A DNA stretch of 64,000 nucleotides, taken from NCBI GenBank assembly GCA_945883335.1, contig CAMCXI010000001.1, positions 186,001-250,000 on the forward strand. The letters run 5' to 3'. This document shows positions 41,855 through 51,664 of the stretch, piece after piece. The notes under the pieces were generated by a model, which saw only the letters and a program-made list of their open reading frames with translations, did no database searches and had not been told where the DNA came from. The first letter of the stretch is position 1; each line of letters opens with the position of its first letter. Source of the stretch: Candidatus Methylopumilus universalis. GTDB lineage: Bacteria; Pseudomonadota; Gammaproteobacteria; Burkholderiales; Methylophilaceae. The position numbers and the translations under genes were made by a program.

Positions 41855-41928
41855 CGCCCACATTAGGTGAGGCGAAAGTGACGGATTAAAAAGTGAGGAC
41901 AATCACATAATATAAATGTGAGCCTCGC
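41855..41928 (+). promoter_or_regulatory. Potentially structured leader upstream of xoxF
   Basis: Hairpin GTGAGG-acaa-TCACAT-aatataa-ATGTGA-g-CCTCGC (41893-41928) plus an upstream cgcc/ggcg pairing (41855-41858/41871-41874). Confidence 0.45.
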
Positions 41929-41985
41929 AATTTAAAAAGTCATCTTGTAGTTAACCCTTAGTAATTACCACTTTGGAGATTTAAA

Positions 41986-43863
41986 ATGAAGATGAGTAAA
42001 ATCAATCTAGCTCTAGGTCTAGTAGTTGGTGCATCATTGGCTATGCCAATGGTAGCTTCAGCTGCAGCTGATCAAGAAGCTGCAATGAAAGATGCTAACA
42101 ACTGGGCACATCCACGTGGCCAACACAATAACCAAGGTTATTCAGCATTAGCACAAATCAACAAGGGCAACGTTAAAAACGTTAAAGCTGCTTGGACATT
42201 CGCTACTGGTGTAAACCGTGGTCATGAAGGTTCACCAGTTGTTGTTGGTAACATGATGTATGTACATACAGCATTCCCAAACAACATCTACGCTCTTGAT
42301 TTGAACGACAATCAAAAAATCGTTTGGTCATATTTCCCTAAACAAGACCCATCAGTTCAAGCAGTTCTTTGCTGCGACAACGTTTCACGTGGTCTAGGTT
42401 ACGGTGATGGCAAGATTTTCTTGAACCAAAACGATGGTACTTTAGTTGCTCTTGATGCTAAGACAGGTAAAAAAGTTTGGGATGTTAAGAACGTTGATCC
42501 AAAAGTTGGCGCTACTAACACAAACGCTGCTCACGTAATCAAGGACAAAGTTTTAGTTGGTTGTTCTGGTGCTGAGTTCGGTGTTCGTTGCTTCATGGCA
42601 GCTTACAACATCAAAGACGGTTCATTAGCTTGGAAAGCATACTCAACAGGTCCAGATTCAGAAATGTTGATCGGTGCTGACTTCAATAAAGAAAACCCAC
42701 AATATTCAGCTTTGTCAGTATACGAAGATGTTAACGGTGGTAACAAACTAGGTGGTTCTTTCAAGAAAATCGCTAACGACAAATTAAAAGTTGGTGAAAA
42801 AGACCTAGGCGTTAAAACATGGTTGAAACCACAAGCAGTTAAAGATGGTTGGCAACATGGTGGTGGTTCAGTGTGGGGTTGGTACCCATACGACGCTAAG
42901 TCAAACTTAGTGTACTACGGTACAGGTAACCCATCAGTTTGGAACCCAGACGTACGTCCAGGTGACAACAAATGGTCAATGACTGTATTTGCACGTGATG
43001 TAGATACTGGTATGGCTAAATGGGGCATGCAAATGACTCCACATGATGAGTGGGATTACGACGGTATTAACGAAGTTATCTTGTTCGACAAAGGTGGCAA
43101 AACATACGCTAACCACATGGACCGTAACGGCTTCGTTTACACATGGGAAGCTTCAAATGGTACTTTAGTTGTTGCAAACAAAGTTCACTCATTCGTGAAC
43201 TGGGCAAGCGACATCGATTTGAAAACTGGTGTGCCAAACAAGTTGGCTACAGCTTCAACTCACCAAGACTACAATGCAAAAGGCGTTTGTCCAGCTGCTT
43301 TGGGTACTAAAGATCAACAACCAGCTGCTTACAGCCCACGTACAGGTTTAATGTACATTCCATTGAACCACGTATGTATGACATACGAGCCAGTTGAGTC
43401 TAAATATGTTGCTGGTCAACCATGGGTTGGCGCTACATTGACTATGTTTGCTGGTCCAGATGGCGTAATGGGTGGTTTCACTGCTTGGGATCCAATCAAG
43501 GGTAAATCAGTTTGGTACAACAAAGAGAAATTCTCAGCATGGGGTGGTGTATTAACAACTGCTTCAGACTTAGTTTTCTACGGTACTCTTGATCGTTGGT
43601 TCAAGGCTGTTGATGCACAATCAGGTAAAGAACTTTGGAAATTCCAAGTTGGTTCTGGCGTGATTGGTAATGCATTCACATACGGTAACAAAGGTAAACA
43701 ATACGTTGGCGTGCTATCAGGTATCGGTGGCTGGGCTGGTGTTGCGATGAACCTTGGCTTAACTAACCCAACAGACGCTCTTGGCGCTGCTGGTGGTTAT
43801 GCTGAATTGACAAAATACAATGCTGCTCCAGGCGGCGGTGTATTGAACGTGTTCAGCCTATAA
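41986..43863 (+). CDS. xoxF: Lanthanide-dependent PQQ methanol dehydrogenase XoxF
   Basis: PQQ-ADH propeller; vicinal CC (VLCCDNVSRG); DEWDYDGINE with the extra Asp typical of XoxF; followed by xoxJ and xoxG. Confidence 0.97.
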   Translation: MKMSKINLALGLVVGASLAMPMVASAAADQEAAMKDANNWAHPRGQHNNQGYSALAQINKGNVKNVKAAWTFATGVNRGHEGSPVVVGNMMYVHTAFPNNIYALDLNDNQKIVWSYFPKQDPSVQAVLCCDNVSRGLGYGDGKIFLNQNDGTLVALDAKTGKKVWDVKNVDPKVGATNTNAAHVIKDKVLVGCSGAEFGVRCFMAAYNIKDGSLAWKAYSTGPDSEMLIGADFNKENPQYSALSVYEDVNGGNKLGGSFKKIANDKLKVGEKDLGVKTWLKPQAVKDGWQHGGGSVWGWYPYDAKSNLVYYGTGNPSVWNPDVRPGDNKWSMTVFARDVDTGMAKWGMQMTPHDEWDYDGINEVILFDKGGKTYANHMDRNGFVYTWEASNGTLVVANKVHSFVNWASDIDLKTGVPNKLATASTHQDYNAKGVCPAALGTKDQQPAAYSPRTGLMYIPLNHVCMTYEPVESKYVAGQPWVGATLTMFAGPDGVMGGFTAWDPIKGKSVWYNKEKFSAWGGVLTTASDLVFYGTLDRWFKAVDAQSGKELWKFQVGSGVIGNAFTYGNKGKQYVGVLSGIGGWAGVAMNLGLTNPTDALGAAGGYAELTKYNAAPGGGVLNVFSL

Positions 43864-43920
43864 TTTATAGTTGAAAAACTGTAGTTATAGAACTAACCGT
43901 TAGTTAGTTTGTCATATAAA

Positions 43921-43947
43921 CACCCCGCTTCGGCGGGGTGTTTTTTT
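43921..43947 (+). terminator. Rho-independent terminator after xoxF
   Basis: caccccgcttcggcggggtgttttttt. Confidence 0.92.
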
Positions 43948-43988
43948 AGTTTTAGATTTATGCAATCTAACGAATAAAGGAAGAATAA

Positions 43989-44906
43989 ATGTTAAAAAAC
44001 CTATTAATGTCTATGTTGTTGGGTAGTGTTGTTGTAAGCAACGTGCTTGCAGCAGAAATGCCGGATATCCCAGCAATTAATCCTGACGAAGGTCGGATTG
44101 GCGAAGTGCGTCGTGTGGATGATCCAACGGAATTTAAGGTATGTGCAGATCCTGACAATATGCCTTACTCAAACAGCAAACAAGAAGGTTTTGAAGACAA
44201 AATTGCTGAAGTATTAGCAAAAGAATTAGGTAAGAAGCTTTCATATCAATACGCTTATTACCGCCAAGGTTTTTTAAGAAATACACTTAATGCTAACCGT
44301 TGTGACTACGTCATGAGCACAACATCAGATAACGATTCAATGCGTACATCAGTACCTTATTACCGTTCAGGTTATGTCTTTGTTTATCGTAAAAGCAGTG
44401 GCTACAATATTACAGATTGGGATTCGGCTGATCTAAGAAAAGGGGTGATCGGCATTATTGGTCAAAGCCCACCAACACGTCCGCTTGCTGATAATAATTT
44501 AATGGCTAACGCTCGTCCATATCGCCTTCAACGCGATCTAAACTTTCCACCAAGTCAATTGATCGATGATTTAGCAAAAGGTGATATTGATGTGGCGATT
44601 GTTTGGGGTCCGATTGCTGGTTACTATGTAAAGAAATCGTCAGTGCCACTAGTGATGAATCCGATTCCTGAATACGAAGATAAAAACGTAAAAGGTAAAG
44701 AAAACTGGAACATTTCTATTGGCGTGCGTAATAAAGATAAAGCGCGAGCAGAGGAACTAAACAAAGCGCTTGCGAATCGAAAAGCTGATATCGATAAGAT
44801 CTTAGATGATTACGGTATCCCGCATTCTCCAGTCGTTACAGGTGATAGCTTGGAGAAAAAAGCACGCGAGAAATCTCAAGGTGAAAAAGTTGATAAGCCA
44901 ATTTAA
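43989..44906 (+). CDS. xoxJ: XoxJ, periplasmic solute-binding-like protein of methanol dehydrogenase system
   Basis: Signal peptide; FKVCADPDNMPYSNSKQEGFEDKIAEVLAKELGKKLSYQY, typical MxaJ/XoxJ; next to xoxF. Confidence 0.94.
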   Translation: MLKNLLMSMLLGSVVVSNVLAAEMPDIPAINPDEGRIGEVRRVDDPTEFKVCADPDNMPYSNSKQEGFEDKIAEVLAKELGKKLSYQYAYYRQGFLRNTLNANRCDYVMSTTSDNDSMRTSVPYYRSGYVFVYRKSSGYNITDWDSADLRKGVIGIIGQSPPTRPLADNNLMANARPYRLQRDLNFPPSQLIDDLAKGDIDVAIVWGPIAGYYVKKSSVPLVMNPIPEYEDKNVKGKENWNISIGVRNKDKARAEELNKALANRKADIDKILDDYGIPHSPVVTGDSLEKKAREKSQGEKVDKPI

Positions 44907-45041
44907 CAAGGCGTGTGGTTGATAAATTCAGTCGAAAAAGTCAACCAATTTTCACTGCTTTCGTTATAGAATAACATTTCAAAATTAATTTTTTGTAATA
45001 CATAAAACACATAAGCAATTATTCGCAATTTAGGAGATGAC

Positions 45042-45572
45042 ATGTTTAGCAACAACGCAGTAAAAGCAGTTATTTTGAGTTCAGTAGTAGCTTTGGCTGG
45101 TTTATTGCCACTTCAAGCAAGTGCTGATTGCCAATTAGTATCTACAAAAGATGGCAGTCCTTTAAGCATTAAAGTGACTCCTGAAGATACACCGGAAGCT
45201 AAAGAATTTTTAGCCACTTGTGTAAACCCATATACTAAAAAAGCAGTGGCTGATGCGGATGTCGCAAAAACAGGTAAGAAGCTATTTGGCTACTGGTCAT
45301 GTACGCAATGTCACGGTGGTAACGCAGGTGGTCAAACAGGCCCAAGTATTACTGACGCAACATGGCAATATTCTAAGCACTTAACTGACAAAGGTATGTT
45401 TGAAACAATCGCTGGCGGTTCTAATGCAGGTATGCCAACTTGGCATGCGCAGCCAGCAGGTAACGATGAGTTGCTTAAAACAGATGAAATTTTACGTATT
45501 GTTGGTTGGTTACGTACTATGTATGCAGGTGGCGGTGACAAACCATGGTTGAATGAAGCTCCACAAAAGTAA
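45042..45572 (+). CDS. xoxG: XoxG-type c-type cytochrome
   Basis: Signal peptide, single heme motif CTQCH; xoxFJG order. Confidence 0.93.
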   Translation: MFSNNAVKAVILSSVVALAGLLPLQASADCQLVSTKDGSPLSIKVTPEDTPEAKEFLATCVNPYTKKAVADADVAKTGKKLFGYWSCTQCHGGNAGGQTGPSITDATWQYSKHLTDKGMFETIAGGSNAGMPTWHAQPAGNDELLKTDEILRIVGWLRTMYAGGGDKPWLNEAPQK

Positions 45573-45589
45573 TATATGTGTTTAAAACA

Positions 45590-45617
45590 AAGGCTGCCTT
45601 CGGGTGGCCTTTTTTGT
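45590..45617 (+). terminator. Rho-independent terminator after xoxG
   Basis: aaggctgccttcgggtggcctttttt. Confidence 0.75.
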
Positions 45618-45678
45618 TTTATGGACATTAACAAGTTGGGTTAAAATAAGTCTCCATAATAAAAATATATAAAAAATA

Positions 45679-46224
45679 TTGGGAGGCATTATGCAAGCAA
45701 AATTATTAATGGTTTCGGTAATCACGTTGGCGCTTTTGGGCGGCTGTTCTGGTAAATCTGATAGTGGTTCAGCATCATCAGGCGGTTCTATTTCAGGCGG
45801 CGCTATGCTGGCTTTTGTTAAAACACAAGATGGTAGCCCCCTAGAAATTAAAGCTGAGCTTTTTGATACGCCTGCCGCTAAAGAATTTAGCACTACAGGT
45901 AAAAATACCTATGTGGGGAATGCTGATGCAATCGCCAAAGGTAAAAAATTATTCCAAATGTATTCCTGTACACAATGTCACGGTGGCGATGCTGGCGGAC
46001 AAACTGGACCAAACCTCCACGGCCCTGACTTTCGTTATGCGAAAGATGCAAGCAACAAAGGCATGTTTGAAACGATTTGGAATGGAACAAACGGCGGGAT
46101 GGGCGCTAAGGGAAAAGGCTTAATGGATCCTTCAGATCCCACTAATGGACTGAGCCCAGATGAAGTTTTACAAATTCAGGCTTGGCTTAGAAACCAAAAC
46201 CAAAAACTTACTGGTAACGAATAA
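45679..46224 (+). CDS. Lipoprotein c-type cytochrome, paralog of the adjacent XoxG
   Basis: Lipobox LALLGGC; CTQCHGGDAGGQTGP shared with XoxG CTQCHGGNAGGQTGP; DGSPLEIK and KGMFETI also shared. Confidence 0.9.
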   Translation: MGGIMQAKLLMVSVITLALLGGCSGKSDSGSASSGGSISGGAMLAFVKTQDGSPLEIKAELFDTPAAKEFSTTGKNTYVGNADAIAKGKKLFQMYSCTQCHGGDAGGQTGPNLHGPDFRYAKDASNKGMFETIWNGTNGGMGAKGKGLMDPSDPTNGLSPDEVLQIQAWLRNQNQKLTGNE

Positions 46225-46258
46225 GCAGTACCAATTTAAATGATAGGCAACAAAATTT

Positions 46259-47593
46259 ATGCGATTTAAAAAACTTTCAAGTGCAAACTTGCATCAGGTA
46301 GTCATCGTTGGTGGCGGTGCCGGCGGTTTGGAGCTTGCCACGAGACTCGGTGATAGCTTAGGCCGCAAAGGTAAAGCAGAAATCACTTTGATTGACCGCA
46401 CAAGAACCCACGTTTGGAAACCACTCCTGCATGAAATTGCCGCTGGTAGTATGAATCCAGATAAGCATGAGCTTGAGTATCTAGCGCAAGCCCATTGGCA
46501 CCATTTTAATTTCAGACTAGGCGAAATGGACGGCTTGGATCGTGCTAAAAAAGAAGTATATATCGGTGCAAATTTTGACGAGAACGGCGCTGAGATTATT
46601 CCTAGGCGTACGATTAAATACGATACGCTTATTATTGCCATTGGTAGCACTACCAACGATTTTGGCATTAAGGGCGCACGAGAGAACTCAATTGCTTTAG
46701 ATACCATGGATCAAGCAGAGCGTTTCCATAGAAGATTACACAATGCTTTGGTGCGCGCACAAACCCAAGTGGGGCCAGTGTACGCTGGACAGCTTGAGGT
46801 CGTCATTGTGGGTGCCGGTGCAACAGGTGTTGAGCTTTCTGCTGAGTTGCACAACACCACACGTGAATTAGCCGCTTACGGGCTCGATAAGATTGATCCT
46901 GATAAGGACATTAGCATTTCGCTAATCGAGGCTTCTAACCGTGTATTGCCAGCATTACCAGCTAATTTGTCAAAAGCTGTCGATTTGGAATTACGTAAAT
47001 TACGTGTGCACGTATACGCAGGTGAACGTGTGACCGAAGTAACAGATAAAGGTATTTATACGCATAGCGGTCGTTTTATCCCATCAGAGTTGGTGGTTTG
47101 GGCAGCAGGTATTAAAGCACCAGACTTTTTAAATGGTTTAGATGGTCTCGAATCGAATCGAATCAACCAACTAGTAGTTAAATCAACACTACAGACCACT
47201 GTCGATGAAAATGTGTTTGCCTTCGGTGATTGCGCTGCATGCCCGAGATTAGGCAGCGTGGAGAACGTCCCGCCACGTGCACAAGCTGCGCATCAGCAAG
47301 CTTCAATGCTAATTAAAACAGTCAAAGCAAGACTTCACGGCAAAGCATTACCGACCTTTGTCTACAAAGATTACGGTTCATTAGTGAATCTTGGTAGTTA
47401 CTCAACCATAGGCAGTTTGATGGGCTCAATCTCAGGCGGCACCATGTTTATTGAAGGCATGTTTGCACGATTAATGTATCAATCGCTTTATAAAATGCAT
47501 TTAATCGCATTGCATGGTTTTTTCACAGTGTTCTTACAAACGCTCGCTCGAATGATTACGCGACGAACCGAACCGCAGGTAAAACTGCATTAA
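46259..47593 (+). CDS. NDH-2-like NAD(P)/FAD-dependent oxidoreductase
   Basis: VVIVGGGAGGLELATRLGD and VVIVGAGATGVELSAELH dinucleotide motifs; FAFGDCAACP. Confidence 0.88.
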   Translation: MRFKKLSSANLHQVVIVGGGAGGLELATRLGDSLGRKGKAEITLIDRTRTHVWKPLLHEIAAGSMNPDKHELEYLAQAHWHHFNFRLGEMDGLDRAKKEVYIGANFDENGAEIIPRRTIKYDTLIIAIGSTTNDFGIKGARENSIALDTMDQAERFHRRLHNALVRAQTQVGPVYAGQLEVVIVGAGATGVELSAELHNTTRELAAYGLDKIDPDKDISISLIEASNRVLPALPANLSKAVDLELRKLRVHVYAGERVTEVTDKGIYTHSGRFIPSELVVWAAGIKAPDFLNGLDGLESNRINQLVVKSTLQTTVDENVFAFGDCAACPRLGSVENVPPRAQAAHQQASMLIKTVKARLHGKALPTFVYKDYGSLVNLGSYSTIGSLMGSISGGTMFIEGMFARLMYQSLYKMHLIALHGFFTVFLQTLARMITRRTEPQVKLH

Positions 47594-47629
47594 GAGAATT
47601 GAGCATTAAAACTCAGAAGTGAAATTCAG

Positions 47630-47663
47630 AAGCCCTTACTTAGTGATTAAGTAGGGGCTTTTT
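47630..47663 (+). terminator. Hairpin terminator between convergent genes
   Basis: agcccttacttagtgattaagtaggggcttttt. Confidence 0.7.
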
Positions 47664-48837
47664 GCTTGATGTGCTTGCGGTAGAGGGTCGCAATAACCCC
47701 CATTGAGATAATCACAAATAAACCAAAGATGATAATGATATGGTCAATTTCAAAATTTCTCCCGACCATCCAAGTGTAGGCACCCAGCATCAGTAGTATG
47801 CCTATATTTTCATTAAAGTTTTGAACGGCGATCGAGTGACCGGCACCAAGTAAAGTATGGCCACGATGTTGTAATAGCGAATTGAGTGGCACTAAGAAAT
47901 ATCCAGCTAACACGCCGATAGCAAATAGCAGGATGGCAGCAACAATCGGATTGTGCACAAACACCATGCAAACCACTAGCACCCCCATATAAATCCCTGC
48001 AGGCAAAACATTAGCGGCTTTTTCTAGCTTCACATAAATGGATGCAATCACAGAGCCAACAGCAATGCCAATCGCAAGGACTCCAATCAGTTTGGTCGCA
48101 TCGGTTTGATTAAACCCAAAATTTTGATCTGCCCATCTGAGCACCACGAATTGTAGGGTAGCACCAGCCCCCCAGAACAGCGTTGTGACTGCAAGTGATA
48201 CTTGGCCTAGGGTATCTTTCCAAAGTGTCGTAAAAGCGTGCCAAAAGTCCTTCATGATGAATCTAAATGACCGTTGTTCAACGCAGTGGTCGATTGGCAT
48301 TTTGGGAATATGGTAATTAAAAAATGCAGCCACCATATAAATTCCAGTAATCACCGCAATACCAAAATAAGGATCATTGGCTGAAATGGTGGATCCAAAA
48401 ACAGGCCCAAATATAATGGCAAGCACGGTAGTGCCTTCCATCCAACCGTTGGCCATAATCAATTGATTCGGTGGAAGCATTTCAGTCAGGATGCCGTATT
48501 TTGCTGGGGAGTAGGCAGCAGCACCAATACCAACAATGGCATAAGCATACAGTGGTGGCACACCCAACAACGCTAGAACACAGCCAAAAAACTTGATGCC
48601 ATTACTTAAAAACATGACCTTGCCTTTGGGTAAAGCATCGGCAAATGGGCCAACAAATGGCGCGAGCACGATGTAAGAGATAATAAAAAATTCTCTTAGA
48701 AGCGGCTCATGCCAGGTTGGCGCGTTAAGTTGATGGAGCAGTGCAATCGCAGCAAAGAGCAAAGCGTTGTCCGCAACGGCAGATAAAAACTGTGCCAGCA
48801 GTAACGTAAAAAAACCTTTGCCCATGACGTTTTTCAA
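47647..48837 (-). CDS. lplT: Lysophospholipid transporter LplT (MFS)
   Basis: MGKGFFTLLLAQFLSAVADNALLFAAIALL; FNENIGILLMLGAYT. Confidence 0.9.
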   Translation of the reverse strand: MKNVMGKGFFTLLLAQFLSAVADNALLFAAIALLHQLNAPTWHEPLLREFFIISYIVLAPFVGPFADALPKGKVMFLSNGIKFFGCVLALLGVPPLYAYAIVGIGAAAYSPAKYGILTEMLPPNQLIMANGWMEGTTVLAIIFGPVFGSTISANDPYFGIAVITGIYMVAAFFNYHIPKMPIDHCVEQRSFRFIMKDFWHAFTTLWKDTLGQVSLAVTTLFWGAGATLQFVVLRWADQNFGFNQTDATKLIGVLAIGIAVGSVIASIYVKLEKAANVLPAGIYMGVLVVCMVFVHNPIVAAILLFAIGVLAGYFLVPLNSLLQHRGHTLLGAGHSIAVQNFNENIGILLMLGAYTWMVGRNFEIDHIIIIFGLFVIISMGVIATLYRKHIKQKAPT

Positions 48838-50235
48838 TTAAAGCGTCTCAGATGCAAAATCGGCTAAGCGAGAGCGTTCACCACGCATCAATGTGATATG
48901 GCCGTTATGTCCCCAACCCTTAAAGCGATCAACTACATAGGTAAGTCCAGAGCTGCCCTCAGTTAAATAAGGCGTATCAATTTGCGCGATATTGCCCAAA
49001 CAAACCACTTTAGTGCCAGGGCCTGCGCGGGTGATTAAGGTCTTCATTTGTTTTGGCGTGAGATTTTGCGCTTCATCAATAATTAAGAATTTGTTCAAGA
49101 AGGTACGGCCACGCATAAAATTAAGTGATTTAATTTTAATGCGTGTGCGAATCAAATCTTGTGTCGCCGCTCTGCCCCATTCGCCTGCAGCATCATCAGA
49201 TTTATTGAGAACATCCAAATTATCCTCGAGCGCACCCATCCAAGGCGCCATTTTTTCTTCTTCAGTGCCTGGCAAGAAACCAATGTCTTCGCCAACAGAA
49301 ACGGTCACACGGGTCATGATGATTTCACTGTAGATTTTTTTATCTAGCGTTTGCGTTAATGCCGCAGCTAAAGTCAGCAATGTCTTCCCGCTACCGGCTT
49401 GGCCGAGCAATGAAACGAAGTCAACATCCGGATCCATGAGTAAATTCAGCGCAAAGTTCTGTTCGCGATTTCGCGCAATGATGCCCCACACATTATGTTT
49501 TACTTGGGTAAAGTCTTTAATGATTTCTAAGACAGCAGTATTACCTTCTAAGCTTCTCACAATCGCTTCGAAAGGCTTATCAAACGCATAAAACACAAAC
49601 TCATTGATTAAAAAGCTTTTGCAAAGCGGCCCAGTGATGCGGTAAAACATACGCCCTGCATCCTGCCATGATTCCATTGCTTTGCTGTGTTTATCCCAAA
49701 AATTCTCAGGCAGCTCTTTCATGCCCGAGTAAAGCAATTCGGTATCTTCTAGTACTTTATCGTTGAAATAGTCTTCAGCGGGGACGCTTAAAGCACGGGC
49801 TTTGATGCGGATATTGATGTCTTTACTGACAAGAATCACTTCACGTTCGGGATGTTTCTTTTTTAAGGCAAGGACGACGCCTAAAATTTGATTGTCTGCG
49901 ATGCTGCCAGCAAGCATTGGCAGAGAAAAATCCATGGCATCTGTTTGAAGGAATAAACGACCCGTTGCATGTTTATTGCCTTTAATGGAAAGCGGGCATC
50001 CATCATCTAAACTAGCAAGGCTTGCGCCTACAATCTCTTCTAAGTTGCGGCTGGTTTGACGGGCATTTCTTGCAACTTCCGTAATCCCTTTTTTGTTGTT
50101 ATCCAACTCCTCAAGAGTCACCATAGGGAGGTAAATGTCGTGCTCTTCAAAGCGGAATAAGCTTGAAGGGTCATGCATGAGCACATTGGTATCAAGCACA
50201 AAGAGTTTATTACCAGCCGACTTTTTCTTAGCCAT
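48838..50235 (-). CDS. PIN domain-PhoH family ATPase/RNase
   Basis: N-terminal PIN (FVLDTNVLMHDP) and PhoH Walker A (LLGQAGSGKTLLTLAA). Confidence 0.94.
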   Translation of the reverse strand: MAKKKSAGNKLFVLDTNVLMHDPSSLFRFEEHDIYLPMVTLEELDNNKKGITEVARNARQTSRNLEEIVGASLASLDDGCPLSIKGNKHATGRLFLQTDAMDFSLPMLAGSIADNQILGVVLALKKKHPEREVILVSKDINIRIKARALSVPAEDYFNDKVLEDTELLYSGMKELPENFWDKHSKAMESWQDAGRMFYRITGPLCKSFLINEFVFYAFDKPFEAIVRSLEGNTAVLEIIKDFTQVKHNVWGIIARNREQNFALNLLMDPDVDFVSLLGQAGSGKTLLTLAAALTQTLDKKIYSEIIMTRVTVSVGEDIGFLPGTEEEKMAPWMGALEDNLDVLNKSDDAAGEWGRAATQDLIRTRIKIKSLNFMRGRTFLNKFLIIDEAQNLTPKQMKTLITRAGPGTKVVCLGNIAQIDTPYLTEGSSGLTYVVDRFKGWGHNGHITLMRGERSRLADFASETL

Positions 50236-50280
50236 TCGTTTAGTTTCCCCTGAAAATACTAAAAATGAAAAGATAAATCT

Positions 50281-50736
50281 CTACAAAGAACGGATAAACG
50301 CTAATACCTCTGGGATGTGACCATCCACTTTGACGCCACGCCATTCGTGGATTAAAACGCCTTCTTTATTAATAACAAAAGTGCTTCGCTCAATGCCACG
50401 CACTTCCTTGCCGTACATTTTTTTCATTTTGATGACGCCAAATAATTGGCAAGCGAGCTCTTCAGTGTCGGCTAATAAATCGAAGGGGAACTCGAATTTA
50501 GCTTTGAAATTTTCATGTGACTTAATGCTATCGCGTGAGATACCGAAAATTTCGGTATTTGCCGCAGCGAAATCTGCATAATGGTCACGGAATTGTTGGC
50601 CTTGTGTCGTGCAGCCTGGGGTTGAGTCTTTAGGGTAAAAATAAATAACGACTGTTTTACCTAAATGCGCAGAAAGCTTAAAAGTTTTACCGCCGGTGGA
50701 TGGGAGTTCAAAGTCTTGGAAGCTGGAATTGTTCAT
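50281..50736 (-). CDS. bcp: Thioredoxin-dependent thiol peroxidase (Bcp-type peroxiredoxin)
   Basis: VVIYFYPKDSTPGCTTQGQQFRD. Confidence 0.94.
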   Translation of the reverse strand: MNNSSFQDFELPSTGGKTFKLSAHLGKTVVIYFYPKDSTPGCTTQGQQFRDHYADFAAANTEIFGISRDSIKSHENFKAKFEFPFDLLADTEELACQLFGVIKMKKMYGKEVRGIERSTFVINKEGVLIHEWRGVKVDGHIPEVLAFIRSL

Positions 50737-50842
50737 AGTGTTTGATTGAATTAACTTATGCTCATTGTTGTTAAAAAAAAAGATTAGCGCAAGTAAGTTT
50801 TGTGAAGATTTGAAGAAGCCCTCAAATTTCTATTGTTTGGGG

Positions 50843-51550
50843 TTATTCAAGTCTGAATGAAACAGGCACTGTCACGTTAAATGCGCTACTTTTTAAGACT
50901 TCTGGAGGCGTGGGGAAGTTCGATTTTTTAACCATCTCTAAGGCTTGTTTATCCAACACTTCAAAGCCGCTTGATGTCCGGATTTTTTGGCTCAAAATTT
51001 TGCCATTTCCATCTAATTGGAAATCAATTTCCACCACGCCCTGCCAGCCACGCATTTTTGCAATACCGGGGTAGTTAATATGCTTAGCGATTTCGCGGCT
51101 TAATGCACTGCCGTATTGATTACGGGCAGAATCAAGATCAGCTTGATTAACCGTTGGCTTTGGAGGTTCTGGTTTAGCGACAACTGGCGTTGGCGCCACA
51201 AATGTTGGGGTCACTTCCGCTTTTGGTGCAGCAGCAATCACGGGCGGCGGCTCACTAATGGGCGTGGGCGTATTCACCGGCTTCACTATCGGCTGTGGAA
51301 TAGGCTTGACTTGCGGTGGCGGCAAAACTTTAGGCTTCACTGGTTCGGGTGGTTTAACCGGCGCAGGGGGGGGAGGTGGTTCAGGTTTATGTGGCGTTAA
51401 GTCAATCACCAACTCTATGGGTTTAACCGGCTCTTGAAAAGAAATATTGGGTATCCCTATCGCCGCAATCAAATGCAGCCCGATAGAAATAAAAAATGCC
51501 CATGTCAGAGCATTTTCACGATTGAATAATGGTTGGGATATTTTGGTCAA
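50843..51550 (-). CDS. tonB: TonB family energy transducer
   Basis: N-terminal TM, Pro-rich EPVKPKVLPPPQVKPIPQP, C-terminal GWQGVVEIDFQLDGNGKI...SGFEVLDKQAL. Confidence 0.9.
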   Translation of the reverse strand: MTKISQPLFNRENALTWAFFISIGLHLIAAIGIPNISFQEPVKPIELVIDLTPHKPEPPPPPAPVKPPEPVKPKVLPPPQVKPIPQPIVKPVNTPTPISEPPPVIAAAPKAEVTPTFVAPTPVVAKPEPPKPTVNQADLDSARNQYGSALSREIAKHINYPGIAKMRGWQGVVEIDFQLDGNGKILSQKIRTSSGFEVLDKQALEMVKKSNFPTPPEVLKSSAFNVTVPVSFRLE

Positions 51551-51664
51551 AATATGAAAGCGATGTTTCTGTATTGAATGTTTATCTATATGCCGAGATT
51601 AAAATACTTAATGAATTATTTCAGATTATACATGAAGCATCGTTTTTACTACCTCAATGCTTAT

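Noticed and set aside
51116-51400. Trp/Arg-rich 94-aa plus-strand ORF
   Set aside because: Reverse complement of the Pro-rich TonB linker; composition artefact.
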